A stretch of 64,000 bases of DNA, taken from the NCBI GenBank assembly GCA_016271365.2, contig CM057451.1:371711501-371775500 (forward strand). Direction: 5' to 3'. Below the pieces are notes generated by a model, which searched no databases, was not told the origin of the DNA, and saw only the letters and a list, made by a program, of their open reading frames with translations. Positions 47,682-59,329 of the stretch are shown here, piece by piece. How positions within the stretch are numbered: position 1 is the first letter of the stretch; each line of letters begins with the position of its first letter. Source of the DNA: Neoceratodus forsteri. Taxonomy: Eukaryota > Chordata > Ceratodontiformes > Ceratodontidae. The position numbers and the translations under genes are program-made.

Positions 47682-50517
47682 ATAGAAACATAGAAGTTGA
47701 CGGCAGATAAGGACCGCAAGGCCCATCCAGTCTGCCCATTTCTTCTTCTACCTTATAAATGTGCCATCGGCCTTTGCTCTGTCAGTGACCTATCTATTCA
47801 TAGTCATTTGTATTGCTCCCTTATGCCTATCCCATGCCTGTTTGAAGCCCTGCACTGTATTCATAGCCACCACTTCTTGTGGTAAGCCATTCCATGCATC
47901 TACCACCCTTTTGTGAAAAAATTTCCTCACATTCCCCTTAATCGGCCTCCCTCTAATCTCATGCTGTGTCCTCTTGTCCTGCTATTTTTCTTATATTTAA
48001 ACATGTTAGACTCTTTCACCTTGTTTATGCCCTTAAGGTGTTTGAATGCCTCGATCATATCACCTCTCTCCCTCCTTTGCTCAAGGGTATACATATTGAG
48101 CTCCGTTAATCTGTCCTCATATGTCTTCTGATGCAGTCCCTGCACCATTTTGGTTGCCCTTCTCTGGACAGCCTCAATTTGGTTAATGTCCTTGTGAAGG
48201 TGTGGCCTCCAATACTGCATGCAGTACTCCAGATGGGGCCTAACCAATGTCTTGTACAGAGGGATTATTACCTCCCTCTTACGACTTGTGATACCCCTAC
48301 TAATACACCCAAACACCCCCCTAGCCTTACCTACTGCTTTAGAGGTCTGCTTGGATGATTTTAGGTCATCAGTGATGATGATGCCCAAGTCTCTTTCTTC
48401 CTTTGTGACTGCTAGCAACTCCCCTCCCAGCCTATAAGTGGCTTCAGGGTTTCTCTTCCCTATGTGCATGATTTTGCACTTTGCATTAAATCCCAGTTGC
48501 CACTCTTCTGACCATTCTGCTAGTTTATCCAGATCTCTTCTCATTCTGCCCACCCCATCTGGCTCATCTACTCTGTTGCAGATCTTGGTGTCATCTGCAA
48601 ACAGACAAGCCTTACCCTCTAGTCCATCTGCAAGGTCACTAATGAAGATGTTGAATAGGACTGGCCCCAGGACTGATCCCTGAAGTACCCTACTTGTGAC
48701 TTGCATCTCTTCTGACTGTATACCATTTACCACCACTCTCTGTTTTCTGCCAGTCAACCAGTTTGCCACCCAGTTGACCAACTTCTGACCACCGAGCCTA
48801 CCCAGCCTATTTATCAATCTTCTATGTGGAACAGTGTCAAAAGCTTTGCTGAAGTCAAGGTAGGCGACATCAACTGCTCCCCCTTGGTCCACCACTCTGG
48901 TTACCCAGTCAAAGAAATCTATGAGATTAGTTTGACAGGACCTTCCTTTGTAAACCCATGCTGTCTTGGATCATGTGCCCCTAGGATTCCAGGTGTTGCA
49001 TTATCCTTTCCTTAAGAGTGCCTCCATAATCTTGCCCACTACTGAGGTAAGACTGACCGGTCTGTAGTTCCCGCCTCCTCCCTGCTACCACTCTTGTGGG
49101 CGGGATCACATGAACCCTTCTCCAGTCTTCTGGGACCTCTCCTGTGCTCAGAGACTCACTAAACAATTCTGCTAATGGCTCTGCTAGTTCCTCCTTTAGC
49201 TCCTTAAGTACCCTGGGATGTATGCCATCAGGTCCCATTGCCTTATCCACTCTGAGCTTTTTTATTTATTTATTGAAGTAATCAGTTTTACAACCTTTGA
49301 GTCAGAGACTCGTTTACAAAGGTACCTTGTCATGTGGGTGGGGGAGACAACAATAAGTGCAGTTATAGACAGAGGTTACATACAGGTGAGCTTAGCAAGC
49401 TCTTGTTGGACCCTTTCCTTTGTGAAGGGAGTAGTGCTCACTTCCCTCCCCCCTGTGTCCATGATGCTGAGCTGTGGGCCCTGCCCTACCTTCTCTTCAG
49501 TAAATACTGAGCAAAAGTATCTATTTAGGATAGATGCCTTTACAGGGTCCTCCTCCTCACATGCTCCCTTTTCTCCATTAAGCTTAGCAATACCCCCTCT
49601 GGACTTTCTCCTTTCACTAATGTATCTATAGAAAGTCTTGTCACCTTCTTTTACTGTTCGTGCTAGTGTTTCCTCACTATGGGACTTTGCCTGCCTTACT
49701 GCCTTCCCTGCTTCCCTTAGGGCAGTTTGGTATGCCTCCCTATCTTCATCCTGCTGTGTTCCCTTATATTTCCTGAAGGCCAGCCTTTTGGCTCTGACCT
49801 TTTCTGCTACTGTATTTGAGAACCAAAGTGGTTTCCTTCTTCTTTTGCACTTCCTTTTCTGTCTAACACAATGGGATGTTGCTTCAAGTATTGCATCCTT
49901 AATGCTTGCCCACTTTGCCTGTACCCCTCACCTGTGTTTCTTTTGCCAGGGCTAGCTTAACTCTGTTGGCCATCTTATCAAAGTCAGCTCCTCTGAAGTC
50001 CCATATTTTTGTCTTGGAATGGGATGATTTAGATGCAGTAGCCAAATTGAACCATACCATGTGATGGTCACTGGCCCCCAGGTGACCTTCTACCTGGAGA
50101 TCTGTGATCCCTTCCTTGTTAGTCAGTACTAGATCTAGGATAGCCCTGTCTCTTGTGGGTTGCTGTACCAGTTGTTTGAGGCCCTCCCCCTGCAGGGAAT
50201 CCACTATGTGTCTAGTTCTGGCAGATGTTCCTGCTCGTATTGACCAATCTGTATCTGGCATGTTGAAGTCTCCCATTATCAGAACCACCCCTTTAGCTGT
50301 CATGTTTTGTATATCTTCTAACAGTAATGTGTCTATGTCCTCCCTCTGGTCTGGGGGCCTGTAGACAACCCCAGTTCTTATGGATGTCCCATTTCCTGTT
50401 TCCAGGGTGACCCACAGTTCTTCTGGCTCCTTATGTGTATTCTGAATTTCTGTAGCTTTGATATTTTCATTAACATACAGGGCCACTCCTCCCCCCCTTT
50501 TTGCACCTCGGTCTCTG
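47682..50517 (-). mobile_element. CR1-like LINE with endonuclease and RT remnants, in DIRS A2 gag
   Basis: The 3' end is at 47682 (CATAGAAACATAGAAGTTGACGGCAGATAAGG...). The frame 50486-49899 is the APE-type endonuclease: GVVYRPP, VLIMGDFNMPDTDW, ILDLVLTN and LGASDHHMVWF. The frame 48895-47927 (322 codons) is the RT: AYLDFSKAFDTVPH, SRVLQGSVLGPVLFNIFISDL, LFADDTKICN (FADD intact), YRLGG and VRPHLEYCMQYWRPHL. The 5' end starts within the endonuclease. It is the most complete LINE here, but it is frameshifted between domains and carries a SINE at 49260-49386. The target duplication is at best TTC. Confidence 0.9.
49260..49386 (-). repeat. Short retroposon (127 bp) nested in the CR1
   Basis: It is flanked by the 7-bp duplication TGAGCTT (49253-49259 and 49387-49393). 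Read on the minus strand, it starts ACCTGTATGTAACC and ends with a tail AATAAATAAATAAAA. Removing it rejoins the CR1 frame (QQELAKL before, RVDKAMGPDGIHPR after). It is a SINE or a truncated retroposon of unknown family, nested at least three deep (in CR1, in DIRS A2, in the AGO1 intron). Confidence 0.75.
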
Positions 50518-51962
50518 TTCGGCCCATTTCTGGACGGGTTCCAGAGGCATTCCCATGGATTCGGAGATGAGATGGAGGATGCCCATAAAGGAAGAGGGAC
50601 CTTCTTCCGTCGAGAGACTACTGACTGATTCCTCGTCCAAGGGATGGGAATGAAGGTCCGAGTCCTCAGACTCAGAGGAGTCCTGATAAATCAGCTGGCC
50701 CACCTGAGTCTCCCTCCACCCGCCTAGGACAGTCGGAAGTGAGGGTGAAAGAAAGCCTATGCGGAGGCCTGGAACAGGCTGAGACTCCTTGGCAGGAGCC
50801 CCTGACTGGGGCTGCTTGGGTGGCAGTTCCACCAGAATCGGTGGAGAAGCTGATTTTGGCCGAACCAGAATGGTCTTGACCGGTTCCAAAGGAGGAACAG
50901 TGCAGGCCGGCTCCAGGGGAGTCTGCTTCAGCCTAGGAGGCGACAGCCAAATAAAGGCTGGGGTAGAAGCTGGAACCGACTTCTGGCCAGACATGATCAA
51001 CTGCTGCCACATTAAGTCTTCGTAGCATCAACGGAGTTTCCGCTGAAGCCTCTCCTCATCAAGGGCAACGAAGAAGAATGGCGGCGGTACCGCTTCTTTG
51101 AGCGCCTGTGTGCCTTCTTCAGCCTATCGGTTGAAGGGGTCCAAGACCTCGCTCGTCGGGGAGGGGGGGGCTGGGGACCGACAGGATCAAGAAGATGCCT
51201 GGGAGGACCGCGGCTCTTCTAGGTCAGGGAGTGGTTCACCGATGGGTGTCCCAGCAGGCTAGGTTTCCTCTTCCGAGACGGTCAGGACCGGAGTCCTGAA
51301 TAAGGAGTTGTTGGCCTCACTGGGCAACAATGGGTCAACTGGGTCGAAAATTATCTCAACCGGGTCATCGTCCCAGCTAGCCTGACGGGGGCACCGTTAA
51401 GCCAGAGGCCAAGGCCACAACCTTGACCGAGGTTGAGACAGGTGATTCCTGGGACCAGGATCTCTCACGATTCCAGGAACATCGTCGGTGAGACGAAGAA
51501 TCTCTTGGTTCTTTGTCCTTTTTATGGGACTGAGAAGCATGTGCGCCCGAGGGACCCTCGCCCTTGGTGGGAAGGGATTGACATATTTCTCGAAAAGAAC
51601 CTGAGAAAATGGAGCCCAAGTTGAGTGGGACAAAGGAGAACTTGGAGGACCAATCTGCGGCCTGCTCTGCCTCTTCCACGAAAGCCTTCATTTGTTCGAG
51701 CTGCTCAGACCCCGCAGCCACGGAGACCGACAATCGGGCTTTCAGATTTGACTGGCAGATTCTTTTTCTCTCGCCTGCCCAGTTGAAGCCATACCAGATG
51801 ACTGCCTTTAAGTAATGTTTGGGTAAATGCGCGGCACATCTCACAAGCCTGAGTGTCATGGCCGACTCCCAGACAGTATATGCACGTGGCATGCGGATCG
51901 GTGCAAGACATCTTTTGCCTGCACGATCAGTGGCAGAAATCAGGTGATGATTTATCCTCCAT
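50518..51962 (-). pseudogene. DIRS A2 Gag, N-terminal part
   Basis: The probable start is the ATG at 51962 (MEDKSSPDF). The Cys/His knuckle follows in 51911-51705 (CTDPHATCIYCLG, GHDTQACEMCRAF). Further on come EEAEQAADWSSKFSFVPLNLGS, a basic SHRRCSWNRERS stretch (51892-51377) and a Pro-rich acidic linker (51012-50470). The frames are interrupted. The gag core continues beyond the CR1, at 47681. Confidence 0.7.
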
Positions 51963-52074
51963 TGCAGTCAATATCACGACATGATTAGCTGCAAGTCTTA
52001 CGAGCTTCAGTTTAAATAAATCCGAAGATTTTAGAGCCAGGGCCTACAAAACACGACAGCGGTAAGGAGGGAAT

Positions 52075-52240
52075 CTGTATCTTCCAGTGGAAAGGAAGAT
52101 ATGGCATCAAGGGGTGGAGCCGAGGCATATACCACCCAGGTGGGTAGGAGGAGCCTGTTTAAAGACCTTCCGGCAAGATTCTTAAAGGGAAAGGACATGC
52201 CAAACAGTGTGGATAGAACAACATATCCATGATCCTAGAA
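52075..52240. repeat. Right terminal inverted repeat of DIRS A2
   Basis: It matches 19025-19191 and 1030-1205 and is inverted relative to 36560-36740. It ends GATCCTAGAA; the last three bases are also the GAA that borders B2. Confidence 0.85.
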
Positions 52241-54064
52241 AGTACAGTTACGCAAGAACTTACCATAACATTAGATCTTTGAAAGCAGCTCTTGCAGAGT
52301 AACACATTTAGGACAGTAGCCAGCAGGCGACAGAACCCCATGGCAAACTTCTAGCCAGCAGTACCAGGCGGGGACCGCTCCCCCCAACGTTGGTCCACCC
52401 CCCCATTGTCCCTCATTGTAAAAGGGGAGGCAGTCCCCGGCGTGCCACAGTTCTTGTTCTGCCGGAGACTCTGGCATCCAGATATGCTGAGATCCATCTA
52501 GGAAACCTAGGGCAGTATCTCATAAAACAGAGAACCTGCAATAGTGGTCGCATGCAGCAGGAAATCTCCAAGGAGAAAGGAGGGTGGGAAGTATACCTGC
52601 TGCAAAAGCTTCTCTCGAAGATCTACTGTTACGGTTAAGTTCTTACGTAAATTTACTAGCTTACTTCAAGAATCAGCTCTTGCAGCAGGTAACACATTTA
52701 GAACCGATTCCCAAGCAGTATAAGCTAAAGACAGCAACTTGGGTGGTAGGAAACTAGGAGAAAGAATGAAGAAATCCACTACGAGATGAGGCCCTGCAGG
52801 AAAGCAAGCCCGAAGCCTGCTCTGCGTTTCGAGGCAATGTCCGAACTGTAGTGGCGAATGAAGGTGTGGACTGTGTGCCACGTGGCTGCTGCACAGATGT
52901 CTGAGGCTGAGATGTTCTTCAGTGCGGTAAAAGAGGCTGCTACACCTCTGATGGAGTGACCCCATATCGGCCCAGGTAGGGGTTTATTGTGCTTCTGGTA
53001 GCAGAAAGAAATGCAGTGCACTACTAGCCATCTGGACAGTCTGTTTGGTCACAGGGGTCCCAATGGTCCTAGGAGCAAAGGAAACAAATAACTATTCAGA
53101 ACGCCTGCTTCCCTTGCTTCTGGACAGACAGTATCACAAAGCGCGATGCATGTCCAAGGTATGGATTAGTGCCTCACCCCTGTTTGAGTGACTGGGATAA
53201 TAAACAGGTAGTTGGACGTCCTGATTCAGCGTCATCTCAGACACCACCACCTTGGGTAGAAACTTAGGATTGGTTCTCCAAGCTACCCTGTCTTTGTGGA
53301 ATACCAAGTACGGCTCTTTACACATCAGGGTCTGAAGTTTGGAAATCCTTCGAGCAGAAGTAACAGCAACTAAAAACGTTTTCCATGACAGGAAATGCAG
53401 CTCGCAATCTGCGGCAGGTTCAAAAGGTGGTAAGGTCAACTTCTCCAAAACAAACAAAAGATCCCAAGGGAGAACAGGGTCCCTAATGGGAGGTTTAATC
53501 TGGAGCATACCTGTAAGGAAAGTGCGAGTTACTTCTATCTGTGCCAGTGCTCTGCCCTGGACAGGGGTGTGATAGGCAGAAAGGGCAGCCAAATGCACTT
53601 TTAATGAGGAGTATCCCAAGCCTGACTCTGAAAGGGATAGCAGGTACTCGAGTAGGATATTTACCAGACAGGCCAAAGGGTCAAGGTGACGAGCTGTGGT
53701 CCACAGACAAAAGCACTTCCATTTCATGGCATAAGTAGCTCTACTGGAAGGCTTTCTGGCCACCACAAGATTTCGGTGACCTTATCAGAAACTCCGAAGC
53801 AGAGCCTGACTAGGTCTTCAGGAGCCACACATGTGGATGGAGGGACCGCAGGTTTAGGGGAACTAAGGTCCTGTCATTCTGGGACAGCAAGAAAGTGCTC
53901 AGTGGAAGGGTGATCGAAGGCTCCACTGCTAACTGTTGTGACAGCGGAAGCCACATTTGTTGGTGCCATAGTGGTGCTACCAGATCATTGCTGCACCTTC
54001 CATTTACACCCTGAGGAGGACCCTCTGAAGGAGCGGAAATGGTGGGAAGGCGTAGAAGAATATG
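52238..54064 (-). mobile_element. DIRS retrotransposon B2, 3' part (host of C1)
   Basis: The left end GAAAGTACAGTTACGCAAGAACTTACCATAACATTAGATCTTTGAAAG matches B1 at 36952. The internal complementary region is at about 52610-52700 (CTTCTCTCGAAGATCTACTGTTACGGTTAAGTTCTTACGTAA...). The recombinase follows. At GAA 54065-54067 the element is cut by DIRS C1. Its RT and gag, if present, lie beyond 64000. Confidence 0.82.
52779..53790 (-). pseudogene. DIRS B2 tyrosine recombinase
   Basis: The N-terminal half (frame 53766-53134) starts SSRATYAMKWKCFCLW and reaches VAVTSARRISKLQTL with Arg I. The C-terminal half (53021-52779) has GHSIRGVAAS (HxxR) and TWHTVHTFIRHYSSDI with the Tyr. All four signature residues are present, but the halves are in different frames with a break between 53021 and 53134. 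It lacks two substitutions seen in other copies (Arg I loss in B1, HxxR loss in A2). Confidence 0.8.
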
Positions 54065-54599
54065 GAAATTATGTACCTACCGTAATTCTTGATCTTCTTG
54101 GATGGAGTCTCCACCACTCATTCACACTAATGGGAGTACGACCGGAGGCACTAGGACCCAGTGGAGCAAACTTTTTCCGGAGGGCCAGCACCTGAGATGG
54201 AGCCGCGAGGAGTGGCACCGCAAGCCCAGTGCATGCGGTAATGACTGTCTTGGCGTCGACCCTCTAACCGCCTCAGTACTCCCCCAAGGAGGTGCAGCCG
54301 AATTCAACCTAGAAAGGACTAACCTAAAAATCGGACATAAGATGGTCTGAATGACCCGTAAGAAGGGTCAACAATAAGTCTTCACAGCTCAGCCATTGAG
54401 GGAGTGAAGACCATAAACAGAGAGTGAGCTCTGGGGATGGAGGGTGGGCATGTGAATGGGTGGTGGAGACTCCATTCAAGAAGATCATGAATTACGGTAG
54501 GTACATAATTTCCGTATCTTCCTGGACATAAAGTCTCCACCACTCATTCACATTAATGGGAGAGTACTGAGCTATATAATCCCCCCTGAGACGGGCGAC

Positions 54600-57180
54600 T
54601 GGCGATAAAGAGCTCATGTGCTTAGGACAGACATCCGTTAAGAATGGCCCTGCCAAATGACAACTGTCGTCTGGCATGGACATCCAAGGCGTAGTGCTTG
54701 ACGAATGTATGCAAGGAGCTCCAGGTAGCCACATTGCAAATATCTGCAATGGGCACGTTACTGATTTCCCCCAGAGATGCCGTGACTGTTCTGGTAGAGT
54801 GAGCATACACTCTGCCTTCCAGCTTGACCTGTGCCATAGAATAGCAGTGGTGAAGGCATGCCACCAGCCACGCTCAAATGCACCTGATAGCAACAGGCTG
54901 ACCCAGCTGGGTCTCGCTGAAGGAAACAAACATTTGTTGAGCCTTGCAAATTTCCTTCATTCTATCTAGATAGAACTGCAATGCTGTCTTTACATCCAGT
55001 GAATGAAGGCTACGCTCCCCTACATTCTAGAAGTTCGCAAAGTAGGTAGGAAGGACTACATAGAAACACAGAAACATAAAAGATAAGGACCGCTAGGCCC
55101 ATCTCCCTACCTACAGGATAGGCCGCAGATCCTAGTTAACCAACAGCCTATTTCTTCCTACCCCTCACAAGAATTGCCTTATGTCTGTCCCATGCATTCT
55201 TGAATTCTCCCACAGTTTTAGACCCCACAACCTCCTCAGGAAGGCTGTTCCATGCATCCACTACTCTCTCTGTGAAATAATACTTCCTCACATTGCTCCT
55301 GAATCGCCCTCCTATCTTTAAATTGTGTCACCTTGTTCTTGCACGTCTCTTTTTCTGAAAGATGCTACCCTCTTGGACTTTGTTGATTCCACTGAGGTAC
55401 TTAAAGTTTCTATCATGTCCCCCTCCTTCTTTCCTCAAGGGTATACATATTAAGCTCCTTTAGTCTCTCCTCATACGGCTTCTCTTGCAGACCCTGCACC
55501 ATTTCAGTTGCCTCCTCTCTGACTGCCTCTATCCTGTCCATGTCCTTGCGGAGATGGGGTCTCCAGAACTGGACACAGTACTCCAGATGGGGTCTCACCA
55601 ACTGTCTGTACAGAGCGATAACAACTTCCTGTTTTCTGCTGATGATGCCTCTCCTATACATCCCAGTATACCCCTCAGCCCTCCTATTGCCTTCTCACAT
55701 TTGCTTACTAACCTTAAGGTCATCTGATATGATTACCCAGGTCCCTTTCCTTTTTGTTGTTGTTACTACCTCCCACCCATTGTGTATTCTTCCTGGGTTC
55801 TTGTTTCCCAGGTGCATTATTTTACACTTCTTTTGCACTGAATCCTAGCTGCCATACTCTGACCATTCCTCCAACCTTGCCAAATCCCTTTTCATCCTTT
55901 CCACGCCTCCTTGTGTATCAACCTTGTTGCAGATCTTGTGTCATCTGCAAAAGGCATACTTTTCCTTCCAGTCCCTCTGCAATGTCACTGATGAAGACAT
56001 TAAAAAGGACTGGACCCAATACTGAACCCTCACGGTACCCCACTAGTAACCCCTTTCTTCAGAGTGGACTCCATTTACAATTACCTTCTGTGTCCTGTTG
56101 TGCAGCCAATGTTTTACCTAGGCTACCACCCTGGGACCCACTCCCAGGCTGGTTAATTTGACTATTAATCTTTGTGGGACTGTGTCAAATGCCTTACTAA
56201 AGTCTAGGTAGGCCATGTCCACAGCCCCTCCCTGGTCTACTACTTTGGTCACCCAGTCAAAGAAATCTATTAGATTTGTCTGACATGACCTTCCCACTGT
56301 GAACCCATGCTGCCTTGGGTCCTGTTCTCCACTGGCCTCTAGGTACTCAACTGTTCTTTCCTTCAGAAGTGACTCCATCACTTTCCCCACCACAGAGGTC
56401 AGACTGACAGGTCTGTAGTTTCCTGCCTCTGTCTTGGTCCCACTTTTGTGAAGGGGAATCACATCCGCCTTCCTCCAGTCCTCGGGTACCACACCATCCT
56501 CCCATGATTTATTAAAAGAGTAGCCAGTGGTTTCACTAGTTCCTCCCTTAATTCTTTTTAGGGAGGACTAAAGGTTAGTTTAGATGGAATTCTGAGACAA
56601 CCTTAGGGAGAAACTTAGGATGAGTCCTAACTACTTTGTCCTAGTAAAATACAGTGTATGCGGGGGTGGGGGGTGGGGGAATTGGGGTGGGGGACGGTCG
56701 TGTATTTCAGAAACTCTATGGGCAGTAATAGTCACCAGCAAGGCCGTTTTCCAAGTGAGGAACTTCAACTCGCAAGTAGCTAGAGGCTCGAAAGGTAACG
56801 AGTGAGCATGTCTAGCACAATGTTAATGTCCCAGGCTGTAACTGGACATCTAATAGGAGGTCTAGTATGCAGAATACGCCTAAGAAACCTCTTAACTGTG
56901 GACAACCGAGCCAGCGATATGGAATGTACCGGCTTATGATATGCCGAAATGACACAAAGATGAACTTTGACTGTGGAGTACTGCAGACCTGTGGTTGAGA
57001 AGTCTAAGAGATACTCCAAGACTTTATTCAGTGGGCAGGAGAAAGGATTTCTAGAGGATTTTGCAGACCAGATAGAGAAACGCTTCCATTTAGCTGTGTA
57101 GGTTTTTCTAGTGGCCGGCTTATACGCAGCCAAAAGAATATCTGAAACTATACGAGAAACACTGAACCTATTCACCTCTA
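54600..57180 (-). pseudogene. DIRS C1 tyrosine recombinase, split by a CR1
   Basis: C-terminal part: AHSTRTVTASLG (HxxR) and TWSSLHTFVKHYALDVHARR with the Tyr (54864-54622). N-terminal part: KPATRKTYTAKWKRFSIW (57322-56780). The Arg I segment near 56715 reads ITAHRVSEI, one residue shorter than in C2 (ITSARRVSE). The CR1 insertion at 55059-56563 separates the two parts. Confidence 0.78.
55059..56563 (-). mobile_element. CR1-like LINE in the DIRS C1 recombinase
   Basis: It is flanked by a 7-bp duplication AGGACTA (55052-55058 and 56564-56570). The 3' end is CATAGAAACACAGAAACATAAAAGATAAGGACC. RT pieces: VPEDWRKADVIPLHKSG and NYRPVSLTSVVGKVMESLLK plus AYLDFSKAFDTVP (56492-56118), and YRQLVRPHLEYCVQFWRPHL (55661-55413). 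It is 5'-truncated, with several frameshifts. Confidence 0.87.
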
Positions 57181-58254
57181 TCTCTTCGCGAGCCAAGCGT
57201 GAAGGTGAAGCGACCTCAGATTGAGATGGACCACAGGACCCTGGGTCAGAAGGTTCGTCTGAAGGGGAAGCGTTTTCGACGGGGGGGGGGGGCCCGACAG
57301 TCTGTTGAGTAGTGGGAACCATATCTGCCGAGGCCAGAAGAGGGCAATGAAACTCATTCTGCCCCCCGGGACTCCAATTTGAGCAGAACCCTCTGAATTA
57401 GGGGAAGAGGAAGAAAAGCGTATAGAAAGCGTTTTGTCCACCGCATCCTGACAAAAAATGCCAGATCCTGGATTTCTGGAGCAGAAGAGAGGCAGTTTTG
57501 TGCTGAGTGGGGACGCAAAAAGGTCCAGGTCTGGAATTCCCCACTCTGGAAGAGTGACTGAACGACGGTTAAGTCGAGAGACCACTCGTGAGGATCCACC
57601 TCCGTTCTGCTGAGATGGTCTGCCAGCTCGTTTTGTACTCCTGGCAGGTAAACCGCCTGAATCAGAGCCTTGTGCTCCAGGCACCATTCCCACACTCATT
57701 GCTTCCCTGCATAATGGGTAAGAGTGTGCACCGCCCTGTTTGTTGATGCAGTACATCACTGCCTTGTTGTCCGTTTGAAGGAGAATGTTCTTGTGACAGA
57801 GTGTGTCCTTCAAAGCTCGGACTGCAGACAGGATGGCTCTCATTTCCAGGACATTTATGTGAAGTTGAGACTCGTCCTGAGTCCACGTACTCTGGGTGTG
57901 GAGATCCCGGCAGTGAGCTCCCCAACCCATCAGAGATGCATCAATGGTAACAAAGATCTGATGATCCAGAGGGGCAGAGAGATATCGTTCCAGAAGGTTG
58001 TCCTCCTGAGACCACCAGGTGAGCGACCTCTTCAGAGGTTCCGTCACCTTGATGAGAAAACACTGAGGGTGAGTGGTTGGGAACCACTGAGTGGTTCTCA
58101 TGTGAAGACGAGCCAAGGGTACAGTGAACACCGAGGATGCCATGAGGCCCAGCATCCGTTGCATCGAGATAGCTTGAACCGAGCTGTGTTCTCTGGTGTA
58201 TCGGGCCATCTGTAAGATATCGCTCCTTCTGTCTTCTGGAAGAAAAGCCTTCAC
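57178..58254 (-). pseudogene. DIRS C1 RNase H and methyltransferase-like region
   Basis: A 358-codon frame. RNase H motifs: VTIDASLMGWGAH, NVLEMRAILSAVRAL and LLQTDNKAVMYCINKQGGAH. After a frameshift near 57690 the domain goes on in 57695-57354 (VYLPGVQNELADHLSR, then FLPLPLIQRVLLKLES), so the remainder of the long frame is not real protein. All RNase H acids that can be read are present. Confidence 0.75.
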
Positions 58255-58776
58255 ACAGGAGGTGTCCTATGAAGAGGAGCTTCTGGGAGCGCTGCATCTG
58301 CAACTTGTTGAGATTCAGCAGGACTACCATGGACGTGAGGAAGACCGAGGCCGTCGCCACGGCCTCCAGAGTCTCTTGCCTGGAGGGACTTCTCTAGAAG
58401 CCAGTCGTCCAGCTATGGGAACACTTGTATTCCGCTTTTCCTGAGGTGCGCCGCGAGAATTGCACAACACTTTGTAAAAACTTGAGGCGCCGAGGACAGC
58501 CCAAATGGCAGGACTCTGGACTGATAGTGTTGACCCACTGCCACGAACCTTACAGTAGGTATTTGTGGTGCTTTGGGTATATAGAATGTGTTGGTAGGCA
58601 TCCTACATGTCCAGGGAGGCTAGCCAATCGTGTCGATGAATCAAAGGTAGCAGGGTACCGAGTGATATCATCTTGAGCTTTTCCTTGTGTAGGAACTTGA
58701 TTAACTTTCTGAGATCCAGAATGGGGGGCATGCCGCCAGTTTTCTTTGGGACCAGAAAGTAACAGGAGTAGAAAAG
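58255..58776 (-). pseudogene. DIRS C1 reverse transcriptase (partial)
   Basis: The start of the fold is visible as MPPILDLRKLIKFL and HRHDWLASLDM (58833-58603), followed by LPFGLSSAPQVFTK (58601-58413). At the YLDD position near 58413 the Tyr codon is a TAG stop followed by LDDW. The rest of the N-terminal RT is displaced by C2. Confidence 0.7.
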
Positions 58777-59329
58777 GAAAATTACGTACCTACCGTAATT
58801 CTTGATCTTCTTGGACGAGTCTCCACCACTCATTCACACTAGTGGGATTGGCGCCGGAGGCACTAAGACCCATCGGGAGCAAACTTTTTGCTGGAGGCGT
58901 CGCAGAGACGGCGCCACAGACACGTGCCATGAAGCTGCCCGAGCGGTAATGACCATCTCAGCGACGTACTCCTCCAACCGCCTCAGTACCTTTTTTACCA
59001 AGGAGGTGCAGCAACTAACGAGAAGAGTAAACTCAATATAAAAACGGACATAAGATAGTCCGTATGACCCGTAAAAGAAGGGTCAGCAAAGAAGTCTTCA
59101 CGGCCTAAAGATTTGAGGGAGTGAAGACCAATACAGCGGTGAGCTCGGGGATGGAGGGAGGACGTGGAATGAGTGTGGAGACCTGCCCAAGAAGATCAAG
59201 AATACGTAGGTATGTAATTTTCCTATCTTCCTGGACATAAGTCTCACCACTCATTCACACTAGTGGGAGAGTACCAAGCTGATAATCCCCAAAAGGGGCG
59301 GCAGGAGAGCCAGAGCTCACGCGTCTAAG

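Larger units (their letters stand above)
36555..52240 (-). mobile_element. DIRS retrotransposon A2, interrupted by B1 and two CR1 copies
   Basis: The left terminal repeat is at 36560-36740, the internal complementary region at about 36790-36885 and the right terminal repeat at 52075-52240. Between them, in pieces, lie the recombinase (42443-43450), RNase H/methyltransferase (43450-44250), RT (44510-44931 and 46361-46850) and gag (46870-47681 and 50518-51962). The interruptions are DIRS B1 (36952-42442), a plus-strand CR1 (44932-46353) and a minus-strand CR1 (47682-50517). The right end is GAA 52238-52240, shared with the start of B2; the left trinucleotide is AAA. Once the inserts are excluded, its layout matches A1. 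Confidence 0.88.
54065..58776 (-). mobile_element. DIRS retrotransposon C1 nested in B2
   Basis: The left end is GAAATTATGTACCTACCGTAATTCTTGATCTTCTTGGATGGAGTCTCCACCACTCATTCACACTAATGGG. The internal complementary region is at 54480-54580. The recombinase is split by a CR1 (55059-56563). RNase H, methyltransferase-like and RT regions follow to 58776, where C2 interrupts. Gag and the right end are off the window. Confidence 0.85.

Noticed and set aside
56655..56700. G-rich tract GGGGGTGGGGGGTGGGGG...GGGGTGGGGG as a functional G-quadruplex
   Set aside because: It lies in the decayed DIRS C1 recombinase next to the CR1 edge; simple G-rich drift is the simpler explanation.
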